Positions 25,996-33,687 of a stretch of 52,195 bases of DNA are shown here, in pieces. Origin of the DNA: DATEHQ01 sp035279525 (GTDB lineage: Bacteria > Chloroflexota > Dormibacteria > Dormibacterales > Dormibacteraceae); the NCBI GenBank assembly GCA_035279525.1, contig DATEHQ010000203.1, positions 1 through 52,195 of the forward strand. The letters run 5' to 3'. Every line of letters starts with the position of its first letter. The first letter of the stretch is position 1. The notes beneath the pieces were generated by a model that did no database searches, was not told the DNA's origin, and worked only from the letters and a program-made list of their open reading frames with translations. A program made the translations under genes and the position numbers.

Positions 25996-26171
25996 AGTCC
26001 GAGCAGGCGCGCGATAAGCGCGGGTGGATCAGGATCCCCCCGCGGTACCCCCCTTTCCACAGTCGACATCTGGTGGCGCCTGGATAGGGGACGCTAGGGA
26101 CGGCCGGAGTGAATCCGGCCTACAGCCCCACTCAGTTTTCGACTGGATCAGAGTCCGAGCAGGCGCGCGAT
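25994..26171. repeat. Hairpin element, copy A, with flanking 22-bp direct repeats
   Basis: A 22-base direct repeat lies at 25994-26015 and 26150-26171 and equals the last codons of the acyl-CoA dehydrogenase to its right. Between the copies (26016-26149) are a perfect hairpin, GGCCGGA at 26102-26108 with TCCGGCC at 26114-26120, and a second hairpin at 26019-26044 with CGCGGG/CCCGCG outer arms and GGATC/GATCC inner arms, next to GGTACC. The same design occurs at 47555-47699 on the opposite strand. No ORF of note is inside. Confidence 0.75.
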
Positions 26172-27308
26172 CAGGATTCGCTGCACCTCCGAGGTGCCCT
26201 CGCCGATCTCGTTCACCTTCACGTCGCGCCAGTAGCGCGCGACTGGATAGTCCTCGATGAACCCGTAGCCTCCGTGAATCTGCACGGCCTGGTCGGCCGC
26301 GCGTTTCGAGGTCTCCGAGGCGTAGAGCTTGCACATCGCCGCCAGCATGCGGACCTCGTCGGTGGTCTGCTCGCCCGCGTGCGCATACGCCACGGCCGCG
26401 CGGTAGACCATCGTGCGCGCCAGCTCCGTCTCCATCGCCATGTCGGCAAGCTTGAACTGGATCGCCTGGTGCTCAGAGATGGGCTTGCCGAATGCTTTGC
26501 GCTCTTTCGCGTAGGCGAGCGCGGCGTCGAGACAGGCCTGCGCGACGCCGACCGAAAGGGCGGCGATCGCGATGCGACCGCCGGTCAGGGTGTGCAGGAA
26601 CTGGCGGTATCCCCCGCCTCGCGGGCCGAGCATGTTCTCCTCCGGGACGGCGCAATCCTGGAAGCTCAGCGGATGCGTGTCCGAGGAATGCCAGCCGAGC
26701 TTGCGGTAGGGCTCCAGCACGTGATAGCCGGCCGTGCCCGTCGGGATCATGATCGCGCTGATCTCCGTCTCTCCGTTCGAGCGTCCCGTCACCGCGGTCA
26801 CCGTCACGCCCGCCGAGATCTCGGTCCCGCAGTTTGTGATGAACTGCTTGGCGCCGTTCACGACCCACTTGCCGTCGCGCTCTTCGGCGCGCGTCCTGGT
26901 CGCGCCGGCGTCGGAGCCCGCATCCGGCTCGGTCAGCCCGAAGGCCCAGAGCTTGCGGCCGGCCAGCAGGTCCGGCAACCACTGCTTCTTCTGCTCCTCG
27001 CGCCCGAATTCGTAGATCGGTGATGCCCCCAGGCACACCGCCGCCTCGAGCGTGATGCCCACTCCGGCGTCGGCCCGCGCGATCTCCTCGATCGCGATGC
27101 AAAGCGAGAGGAAATCACCGCCCGAGCCGCCGAACTCCTCCGAGAACGGGAGCCCGAAGAGACCGAGCTCACCCATCTGGCGGACCACGTCGTAACCGAA
27201 CTTGTGGTCGCGGTCGAGCTCCTCGGCCGCCGGTGCGACAACCTCGCGCGCGAAGTCGCGACAAGTGTCGCGGATCGCCTGCTGCTCATCGCTGAGCTCG
27301 AAGTTCAC
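26148..27308 (-). CDS. Acyl-CoA dehydrogenase
   Basis: A 386-residue acyl-CoA dehydrogenase. The FAD signature WAFGLTEPDAGSDA is near residues 120-133 and the catalytic base is Glu370 in IGEGTSEVQR. HSSDTHPLSFQDCAVP is typical of broad acyl-CoA dehydrogenases used for fatty or branched chains. It is monocistronic and divergent from the alpha/beta hydrolase. Its last codons are duplicated beyond the stop by hairpin element A; the reading frame itself is intact. Confidence 0.92.
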   Translation of the reverse strand: MNFELSDEQQAIRDTCRDFAREVVAPAAEELDRDHKFGYDVVRQMGELGLFGLPFSEEFGGSGGDFLSLCIAIEEIARADAGVGITLEAAVCLGASPIYEFGREEQKKQWLPDLLAGRKLWAFGLTEPDAGSDAGATRTRAEERDGKWVVNGAKQFITNCGTEISAGVTVTAVTGRSNGETEISAIMIPTGTAGYHVLEPYRKLGWHSSDTHPLSFQDCAVPEENMLGPRGGGYRQFLHTLTGGRIAIAALSVGVAQACLDAALAYAKERKAFGKPISEHQAIQFKLADMAMETELARTMVYRAAVAYAHAGEQTTDEVRMLAAMCKLYASETSKRAADQAVQIHGGYGFIEDYPVARYWRDVKVNEIGEGTSEVQRILIARLLGL

Positions 27309-27358
27309 AGGAGCAATCCTTACATTTCCACCACGTTGAACGAACTAGGATCGGCCGA

Positions 27359-28219
27359 TTGACAGACCTCTATGAGATGGGCACTCGGATCGTGTCAGGG
27401 CTGCAGGACCTCGACGGACCGAACGTGAATCCCGTCTGCAACACGCGCTTTTACACGCACGGCAGGCGCACGGAGCGTGCGCTCGTCCTGCTGCACGGCT
27501 TCACCAACTGCCCGCAGCAGTTCGACGTGATCGGCCGGCTGTTCCACGCCCAGGGATGGAACGTGCTGATCCCACGCTACCCGCGCCACGGCTACAAGGA
27601 CCGTCTCAGCACTTCCATCTCAGAGCTGCGGGCGGACCACCTGCTCGCGGTGGCCAACCAGTCGGCCAACGCCGCGCACGGATTGGGAGAGCACGTCACG
27701 GTGGCGGGGATGTCGCTGGGCGGCTCGCTCGCCGGTCACCTCGCCCAGAACCATGAGCATGTCGATCGAGCGGTGCTGATCGCTCCGATGTTCGGCGTCC
27801 GGTTCGTGCCCGGCATGGTGAACCGGGTGCTGGGCAGGCTCGCTTACCTGCTGCCTAACTTCTACATCTGGTGGGACGCCCGGCTCAAGGAGCGCCTGCC
27901 GCCCCCATACGGCTACCCGCGTTTCTCGACGCACGCATACGCATCGTTGTTCCGGATCGCCACCGCGGTCGCCAAAGCCGCGCGCGCGGCTGCGCCGAAG
28001 GCGAAGAAGATCGCGGTGGTGACCAACGCGAGCGAGCCGGGGCTCGAGAACCGGTTCACCTATCGCATCGTCGAGCTGTGGCGCGAGCGCGGCGCGGAGG
28101 TCGAGACGCATGAGTTTCCGCTCACGCATCACCTACCGCACGACCTGATCGATCCGGTCAACCCACACCAGAACACCGAGCTCGTCTATCCGATCGTCAC
28201 CAAGCTCATCGAAGGCTGA
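27359..28219 (+). CDS. Alpha/beta hydrolase, monoacylglycerol-lipase-like
   Basis: A 286-residue serine hydrolase. The oxyanion motif LLHGFT lies near residues 43-48, the nucleophile Ser in GMSLGG near 120, and the C-terminal His in LTHHLPHD. It has no signal peptide. A lipase, esterase or thioesterase activity fits the lipid context; the substrate is unknown. The start is TTG. A TAGGAT box at 27346-27351 lies 7 bases before it, compatible with a nearly leaderless transcript. Confidence 0.82.
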   Translation: MTDLYEMGTRIVSGLQDLDGPNVNPVCNTRFYTHGRRTERALVLLHGFTNCPQQFDVIGRLFHAQGWNVLIPRYPRHGYKDRLSTSISELRADHLLAVANQSANAAHGLGEHVTVAGMSLGGSLAGHLAQNHEHVDRAVLIAPMFGVRFVPGMVNRVLGRLAYLLPNFYIWWDARLKERLPPPYGYPRFSTHAYASLFRIATAVAKAARAAAPKAKKIAVVTNASEPGLENRFTYRIVELWRERGAEVETHEFPLTHHLPHDLIDPVNPHQNTELVYPIVTKLIEG

Positions 28220-28225
28220 CCTCGG

Positions 28226-28687
28226 TCAGAGGCGGCGCGACATCTCGTACTCGAGCGCAGGCTCGCCGGGCCGCACCTCGCTCACACCGCCGGTGCGACG
28301 GAAGCCGTTTCGCTCGTACAGGCGTTCCGCGCTCGCGTTCACCTCGGTGACCCAGAGCACGACGTCTCTGTAGGCCGCGCGCTTGAGCCACTCGAGCACG
28401 TGCTTGAGCAGCGCATCACCGATCCCAGCGCGCCTGAACCTCGGGTCCACCCACATGGCTGTGACGGCGGCGCTGCCCGCCGTGTCGGCGGCCCCACCGC
28501 TGACCGTTCCGACGACCTCGCCGTCGACCTCCGCGACGAAACGGGTCCTCCCGAGCAGCCCGTCGCGCCATCGTGATTCAGGCGCCTCGACCTCTCGTTC
28601 GTATGTGGAACCGAATGCGTATGGAGCCTCGCGCAGCGCCGCCAGGCGCACAGTCCGGAAGACCTCCCAGTCGTCCTGCGTCAGCAT
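28226..28687 (-). CDS. GNAT-family N-acetyltransferase
   Basis: A 153-residue GNAT enzyme. The opening DDWEVFRTVRLAALREAPYA and the acetyl-CoA loop VDPRFRRAGIGDALL (Q/RxxGxG/A form) are clear, followed by VTEVNASAERLYERNGF. It would transfer an acetyl group to a small amine or peptide; the substrate is unknown. It follows the DUF2752 gene by 13 bases at the end of the long succinyl-CoA transcript. Confidence 0.88.
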   Translation of the reverse strand: MLTQDDWEVFRTVRLAALREAPYAFGSTYEREVEAPESRWRDGLLGRTRFVAEVDGEVVGTVSGGAADTAGSAAVTAMWVDPRFRRAGIGDALLKHVLEWLKRAAYRDVVLWVTEVNASAERLYERNGFRRTGGVSEVRPGEPALEYEMSRRL

Positions 28688-28700
28688 CCGGATCGTGGCC

Positions 28701-29147
28701 TCAGTTGCCGAGGACGAACACCTTCAGGGCCCAGTTGAGGACCAGGGCGCTGAGCATGAAGACGCCGAGGAGCTGCCACTGCATGCGGGTCAGCCGCGGC
28801 AGCCACTGCCGGCCGCTCACGGCGCTCGCCAGGAGGCCGAAAAGGCCGGCGACGCTGCCCGCGAAGAGCGCCGGGCCCAGGGGGTACAGGCGCACCGCGT
28901 CAGTCAGGTCTCCCTGCCACATGTAGGCGAATGAACGAGTCCCTCCGCAGAAGGGACATGGGTGACCGGTCACATAGTAGAAAGGGCAAACGGGGGCCGA
29001 CAGGTGCGCCGCCTGGAGCACGAAGTACATCCTCGTGTACACCAGCCAGAAGGCGAGCCCGCCGAGCATCACCAGCTCGCGCATCCGATCCTGCGGCTGC
29101 GCGCGCACCAGCATCAGCGGGGCCGCGCGGTTCAGGTTGGGAATCAC
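28701..29147 (-). CDS. DUF2752 membrane protein
   Basis: A 148-residue membrane protein with the DUF2752 signature CPFYYVTGHPCPFCGGTRS near residues 53-71 and three predicted helices. The cysteines could bind metal or form disulfides. Function is unknown. The start overlaps the sucD stop by ATGA, so it is probably translated with sucD, which is an unusual partner. Confidence 0.85.
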   Translation of the reverse strand: MIPNLNRAAPLMLVRAQPQDRMRELVMLGGLAFWLVYTRMYFVLQAAHLSAPVCPFYYVTGHPCPFCGGTRSFAYMWQGDLTDAVRLYPLGPALFAGSVAGLFGLLASAVSGRQWLPRLTRMQWQLLGVFMLSALVLNWALKVFVLGN

Positions 29148-30001
29148 CGCAGCATCCCGACGATCTGGTCGGTCGTCTCGGCCACCTCGATGCCGGCGCG
29201 GCGGAAAGCCTCCTCCTTGCTCTTCGCGGTGCCGCGGTTGCCGGAGACGATCGCGCCGGCGTGACCCATGCGCTTGCCCTCGGGCGCCGTGCGGCCGGAG
29301 ATGAATGCGACCACTTTGAGTCTCGTGCCGCGGCCCAGGGCCTCGGCCGCATGCTCCTCGTCGCTGCCTCCGATCTCACCGATGACGACCAGGTGGGTCG
29401 TCGCGGTGTCTTTCTCGAAGAGCTCGACCACGTCGCGGAAGGTGAGCCCGAGGACCGGGTCCCCGCCGATGCCGACGATGGTCGATTGACCCATGCCCGC
29501 GGCGGACAGGGCCGAGGCCACCTCATACGTGAGCGTGCCGCTGCGTGAGACCAGGCCCACGTGCCCAGGCCGCGTGATCCGCTGCGGGATGATGCCGATC
29601 TTGGCCGCTCCCGGGGTCAGCACGCCGGGGCAGTTGGGGCCGATCAGGCGGGCGTCGGGATATCCGCGCAGGAAATCCTTGACCCGGATCATTTCCTGGA
29701 TCGGGATGCCCTCGGTGATGCAAACGATGAGGGTAATGCCCGCAGCGGCGGCCTCCATGATCGCGTCGGCGGCGAAGGGCGGCGGGACGAAGATCCCCGA
29801 CGCGGTCGCTCCCGTCGCCCTGACCGCGTCCGCGACGGTGTTGAACACCGGCACGTCGAGGTGCGTGGTGCCGCCCTTGCCCGGGCTGGTGCCGCCGGCC
29901 AGCCGCGTGCCCATCTCCTTCATCTGCTCGGCGTGAAAGGTGCCCTCGCGGCCGGTGATGCCCTGCACGATGACGGTGGTCGAGCCGTCGAGGAGGATCA
30001 T
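29144..30001 (-). CDS. sucD: Succinyl-CoA ligase alpha subunit
   Basis: A 285-residue alpha subunit of succinyl-CoA synthetase, which converts succinyl-CoA, ADP or GDP and phosphate to succinate and ATP or GTP. It has the CoA-binding Rossmann start (VIVQGITGREGTFH), IGPNCPGV, and the phosphohistidine His247 in RMGHAGAI. The start at ATG 30001 follows an AGGTG ribosome site. It lies 7 bases after the stop of the repeat-encoded small ORF that separates it from sucC. Confidence 0.96.
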   Translation of the reverse strand: MILLDGSTTVIVQGITGREGTFHAEQMKEMGTRLAGGTSPGKGGTTHLDVPVFNTVADAVRATGATASGIFVPPPFAADAIMEAAAAGITLIVCITEGIPIQEMIRVKDFLRGYPDARLIGPNCPGVLTPGAAKIGIIPQRITRPGHVGLVSRSGTLTYEVASALSAAGMGQSTIVGIGGDPVLGLTFRDVVELFEKDTATTHLVVIGEIGGSDEEHAAEALGRGTRLKVVAFISGRTAPEGKRMGHAGAIVSGNRGTAKSKEEAFRRAGIEVAETTDQIVGMLR

Positions 30002-30008
30002 GCCCGAT

Positions 30009-30203
30009 TCACCTGCCCGCCCGCTCCATGGCGCCGTCGCGCTGTGCCGGATAGTCCGGCCTGTCCGAGAAGCAAGGGCGGCGCTGAGCCGGATAGTCCG
30101 GCCTCTCCGAGACAAAAGGCCCGCACTGTGCCGGATAGTCCGGCCTCTCCGAGAAAAAAGGCCCGCGCTGTACCGGATAGTCCGGCCTCTCCGAAAAAGT
30201 CAT
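30009..30203 (-). CDS. Small ORF of four 14-residue repeats between sucC and sucD
   Basis: An open frame of 64 codons. Its ATG overlaps the sucC stop (ATGA) and its TGA lies 7 bases before the sucD ATG. It is almost entirely array 2 read in frame: four units of 14 residues with consensus SERPDYPAQRGPFF. The 42-base period is a multiple of three, so the frame is kept through all units. No known domain. It may be translated as a linker peptide, or the open frame may simply avoid polarity across an inserted array. Confidence 0.5.
   Translation of the reverse strand: MTFSERPDYPVQRGPFFSERPDYPAQCGPFVSERPDYPAQRRPCFSDRPDYPAQRDGAMERAGR
30045..30195. repeat. 42-bp tandem array, four units (array 2)
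   Basis: The 13-mer GGATAGTCCGGCC, the reverse complement of the array 1 core, occurs at 30049, 30091, 30133 and 30175, again exactly 42 bases apart. About 24 bases per unit are nearly invariant and the rest varies. The core is a hyphenated palindrome (CCGGA-TAG-TCCGG). It lies between sucC and sucD, inside the operon. Confidence 0.92.
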
Positions 30204-31336
30204 GCCCGCACCCCGGTCAGCTCCACTATCTTCTGCGCCGCCTCCCACGCGTTGGCGCCAGGCTCGATGCCGTTCTTCCGCAGGATCTCGCGGCCCTCCT
30301 CCTCGCGCGTGCCGCTCAACCTCACCACGAGCGGCAGCCGCATCCTGAGGTTGTCGCGCGCCGTGATGATGCCCTTGGCCACCTCATCACCCCGGGTGAT
30401 GCCGCCGAAGACGTTGATCAACACGCCCCGCACGCGGGGGTTCATCAGGATGACCGCTAGCGCGTTCTCCACGACCTCCGCCTTGGCTCCGCCGCCGATG
30501 TCGCAGAAGTTCGCCGCGCGGCCACCGGCTCGTTGCACCAGGTCGAGCGTGCTCATGCACAGGCCGGCGCCGTTGCCCACGATGCCGATTTCCCCGTCCA
30601 GGGACACGTACGTGAGGCTTCGCTTCTTCGCCTCGACCTCGTACCGGTCTCCTTCCAGGACGGTGCCGTAACGCTCTTCCAGGTCCTTGTGGCGCCACGC
30701 GGCGTTTTCGTCGATCTCCAGCTTGGCGTCGCCGGCGATGATCACGTCCTTCTTCGTAACGACGAGCGGGTTGATCTCGGCCGTGACCGCGTCCAGCTCT
30801 GGGATCGCGCGGTAGAGCTTCTTGATCACCGAGCTGAGCGGACGCGCCAGCTCCCCGAGGCCCGCTTCGAACACGAGCTGCGCCAGCTCGAAGTCGAGTG
30901 GCCCCCGCCACGGGTTGGGATACAGGCGCGCGATCGACTCGGGTGACTCCTCGGCCACCTGCTCGATGTCCATCCCGCCCTTGCCCGACAGCATCAGGAT
31001 GTTGGCGCGCGCGTCGCGATCCACCGTGAAACCCAGGTAGATCTCGCGCTCGATCTCCAGTGCCGCCTCGCAGTAGACGAGTGGCACCTTGAAGCCTTTG
31101 ATGTCCATTCCGATGATCCGCCGCGCGGCGTCGCGGGCCTCCTCCGGGGTGTTGGCGAGCTGGATGCCGCCGGCCTTGCCTCGCCCTCCGACCGGCACCT
31201 GCGCCTTGACGGCGACGGGACCGAGCGCGGAGGCGGCATCCGCCGCTTCATCGGGCGTGCTTGCGACCCTGCCGGGTGGGATCGCGATCCCCAACGAGGC
31301 GAGCAGCTCTTTGGCCTGGTATTCCAGTAGCTTCAA
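30200..31336 (-). CDS. sucC: Succinyl-CoA ligase beta subunit
   Basis: A 378-residue ATP-grasp beta subunit of succinyl-CoA synthetase. The opening KLLEYQAKELLASLGI, the nucleotide loop VGGRGKAGGI near 48-57, EINPLVVT, and the C-terminal GGITRGDEVA are all family signatures. The start is TTG. It follows the DUF2510-like gene by 12 bases and ends in an ATGA overlap with the repeat ORF. It closes the propionyl-CoA route with SucD. Confidence 0.96.
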   Translation of the reverse strand: MKLLEYQAKELLASLGIAIPPGRVASTPDEAADAASALGPVAVKAQVPVGGRGKAGGIQLANTPEEARDAARRIIGMDIKGFKVPLVYCEAALEIEREIYLGFTVDRDARANILMLSGKGGMDIEQVAEESPESIARLYPNPWRGPLDFELAQLVFEAGLGELARPLSSVIKKLYRAIPELDAVTAEINPLVVTKKDVIIAGDAKLEIDENAAWRHKDLEERYGTVLEGDRYEVEAKKRSLTYVSLDGEIGIVGNGAGLCMSTLDLVQRAGGRAANFCDIGGGAKAEVVENALAVILMNPRVRGVLINVFGGITRGDEVAKGIITARDNLRMRLPLVVRLSGTREEEGREILRKNGIEPGANAWEAAQKIVELTGVRA

Positions 31337-31348
31337 ACCGACCTTGAA

Positions 31349-31630
31349 TTATGGCGAGCGATGGAACGGGCACGCGGCGCCCGGCTCGCCATTGGTGTAT
31401 CCGTTGCAGAAGCTGCGCTGCGCCCCCGGGCTGTTGAGCAGGAGCACCGTGAAGCCGATCACCACGACAAGCGCGAGCACCAGCGCGAACCCGCAGCCGA
31501 TCGCCACGGCCGGGAAGGCAGAGCCTCCGCTCTTCGGCGCCTGGGCGCCGAGGGGGCGCCAGGCTGCCCCGTCCCAGTACTGGTGCCCGTCATCGGAGAT
31601 CCAGCGGCCGAGCGAATCCTGTCGCGGCAC
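31349..31630 (-). CDS. Small DUF2510-like membrane protein
   Basis: A 93-residue protein. The N-terminal SDDGHQYWDGAAWRPLG resembles the DUF2510 motif found before membrane helices in Gram-positive-like bacteria. One long helix follows (AIGCGFALVLALVVVIGFTV), then a short tail with two Cys. The start is GTG. It lies between pccB and sucC on the same strand. Function is unknown. Confidence 0.7.
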   Translation of the reverse strand: MPRQDSLGRWISDDGHQYWDGAAWRPLGAQAPKSGGSAFPAVAIGCGFALVLALVVVIGFTVLLLNSPGAQRSFCNGYTNGEPGAACPFHRSP

Positions 31631-31702
31631 CAGGCCAAGTCTATTGAGATGGCTCGATCCGTCATGGCAGGTCCCCCTCGGACCACTCGACGAGTCGAAC
31701 CT

Positions 31703-33262
31703 CTAGAGCGGGATGTTGCCGTGCCATTTCGGGCTCCGGCGCCTCTCCTTGCGCTGGGCGATCCTGAGTGCCCGGATCAGCTCACCGCGGGTCCGTCCGG
31801 GCTCGATCACGTCGTCGATGTAGCCGCGCTCGGCCGCGATGTAAGGGTTGGCGAACAGCTCGGTGTAATCAGCGAGCAGCTCGCGTCGCCGCGAGGCCGG
31901 CTCGGCCGCGGCATCGAGCTCGCGGTGGAAGACGATGTTCACCGCGCCCTCCGGACCCATGACCGCGATCTCGGCGGTGGGCCACGCGACGTTGAAGTCG
32001 GCGCGGATGTGCTTGGAGCACATGACGCAGTAGGCCCCGCCGTAAGCCTTGCGGGTGATCACCGTCAACTTCGGCACGGTCGCCTCGCTGAATGCATACA
32101 GGAGCTTCGCGCCGTGACGGATGATCCCGCCGTATTCCTGTGCCGTGCCGGGCAGGAAACCGGGCACGTCGACGAAGGTGACCAGGGGGATGTTGAAAGC
32201 GTCGCAGAAGCGCACGAAGCGCGCGGCCTTGACGGAAGCGTTGATGTCGAGCGCTCCGGCCATCACCTTGGGCTGGTTGGCGACCACGCCGACGGGATGG
32301 CCGTCGAGGTGGGCGAACCCCACCACCATGTTCATCGCGTAGTAAGGCTGGACCTCGAAGAAGTCCCCTCGGTCCACCACCATCGAGATGACGTCCTTGA
32401 TGTCGTAGGGCTCTTTGGGATTGTCCGGGATGATGGTCGCCAGGCGGGGCTCGGAGCGTTCGGGGTCGTCTTGAGCCTCGGCGCGAGGCGGCTGATCGCC
32501 CGAGTTCTGCGGGATGTATTCGAAGAGGCGCCGCACCTGCGCGAAGCATTCGTCCTCGGTCGCCGCCAGGAAATGGGCCACGCCCGACTTCACGTTGTGC
32601 ACCTCCGCCCCGCCGAGCGAATCGAAGGTCACGTCCTCGCCGGTCGTCACGCGGATCACCTCAGGACCGGTGATGAACATGTACCCGACCCCGTGGACCA
32701 TGAATGTGAAGTCCGTCATCGCCGGCGAGTAGACGGCTCCACCGGTGCACGGCCCGAGGATCAGGCTCAGCTGGGGTATGAGGCCGCTCGCCTCGACGTT
32801 GCGCCAGAAGATCTCCGCGTAGCCGGCCAGCGAGACTACCCCCTCCTGGATCCGCGCGCCGCCCGAGTCGTTGATCCCGATGATCGGGATCCTGTTGCGG
32901 AGCGCGAGGTCCATGACCTTGATGACCTTCTCCGCGAACACCTCGCCGAGCGATCCGCCGAAGACCGACGCGTCGTGGCTGAACAGCACCACGTCGCGCC
33001 CGCTGATTCGGGCCATGCCGGTGACGACGCCGTCGCCCGGGATGCGCCTGCTCTCCAGCCCGAAGCCGTGGGCTCGGTGGGTGGCGAAGATGTCGATCTC
33101 CTCGAAAGTGTTGCGGTCGACCAGGCGACTGATGCGTTCGCGCGCGGTGAGCTTTCCCTTCGAGTGCTGGCGGTTGAACGCTTCGGCGTCGCCATGCCCC
33201 GCCTCGTACTTGCGCTGGCGCAGCTCGTTGAGCGGGTCGACCTTGCGGTGGTGCGGGGGCAT
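31703..33262 (-). CDS. pccB: Acyl-CoA carboxylase beta subunit, propionyl-CoA type
   Basis: A 519-residue carboxyltransferase subunit that moves the carboxyl from biotin to acyl-CoA. The two crotonase-like halves carry the oxyanion motifs GGARIQEG (near 120-127) and GGAYCVMCSKHI (near 410-420). The opening NELRQRKYEAGHGDAEAFNRQHSKGKL (spread over residues 12-38) is typical. Its place beside epimerase, mutase and sucCD points to propionyl-CoA. The biotin carboxylase/carrier subunit is not in the window. It starts 8 bases after the VOC gene. Confidence 0.92.
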   Translation of the reverse strand: MPPHHRKVDPLNELRQRKYEAGHGDAEAFNRQHSKGKLTARERISRLVDRNTFEEIDIFATHRAHGFGLESRRIPGDGVVTGMARISGRDVVLFSHDASVFGGSLGEVFAEKVIKVMDLALRNRIPIIGINDSGGARIQEGVVSLAGYAEIFWRNVEASGLIPQLSLILGPCTGGAVYSPAMTDFTFMVHGVGYMFITGPEVIRVTTGEDVTFDSLGGAEVHNVKSGVAHFLAATEDECFAQVRRLFEYIPQNSGDQPPRAEAQDDPERSEPRLATIIPDNPKEPYDIKDVISMVVDRGDFFEVQPYYAMNMVVGFAHLDGHPVGVVANQPKVMAGALDINASVKAARFVRFCDAFNIPLVTFVDVPGFLPGTAQEYGGIIRHGAKLLYAFSEATVPKLTVITRKAYGGAYCVMCSKHIRADFNVAWPTAEIAVMGPEGAVNIVFHRELDAAAEPASRRRELLADYTELFANPYIAAERGYIDDVIEPGRTRGELIRALRIAQRKERRRSPKWHGNIPL

Positions 33263-33270
33263 CCTGTCGC

Positions 33271-33687
33271 TCAACGCTGGATGAACATCCACCGATGGCC
33301 TTCGATGTCCTCGGCCCGGTAGCGCTTGCCGTCCGGGGTCTCGTCGACCTCGGAGAGGATCGTCGCGCCCGCCTCCTTCGCTCGCTCGTAGTGTGCGTCG
33401 ACGTCATCGACGTAGACGAGGAGGCCGTCGACGATGTACGGGACCTCCTGCCACCTTGCCGCGTCGGCGCACGTCTCGCGGTGTCGCTTCGGTCCGCGGT
33501 AGTGCGGCGATGGGGTGGCGAGCATGATCACGCCGCCGCCGCCCGTCTCCATCTCTCCGTGGGTCAGGCGATCGCCTTCGACCCTCCGCTCCCGCTCGTG
33601 AAACCCAAACGCACTGGCGAGCCAGTCCATCGCTGCCGGGCCGTTCTCGTAAGCCATCATGGGTATTACCACCGGATGGTTCCTCAT
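33271..33687 (-). CDS. VOC-superfamily (glyoxalase-like) protein
   Basis: A 138-residue vicinal-oxygen-chelate protein resembling the PhnB/YwkD-like group (VVIPMMAYENGPAAMDWLAS, then VYVDDVDAHYERAKEAGA and EDIEGHRWMF). It is smaller than and distinct from the epimerase two genes upstream. Its ATG overlaps the mutase stop (ATGA), so it is co-translated with the propionate pathway. The reaction is unknown. Confidence 0.82.
   Translation of the reverse strand: MRNHPVVIPMMAYENGPAAMDWLASAFGFHERERRVEGDRLTHGEMETGGGGVIMLATPSPHYRGPKRHRETCADAARWQEVPYIVDGLLVYVDDVDAHYERAKEAGATILSEVDETPDGKRYRAEDIEGHRWMFIQR

Noticed and set aside
14413..30195. The two arrays as short CRISPR arrays
   Set aside because: Only about 13-24 bases per unit are conserved, the period is 42, there are four units each, one array is in frame within an operon, and no cas genes are present.
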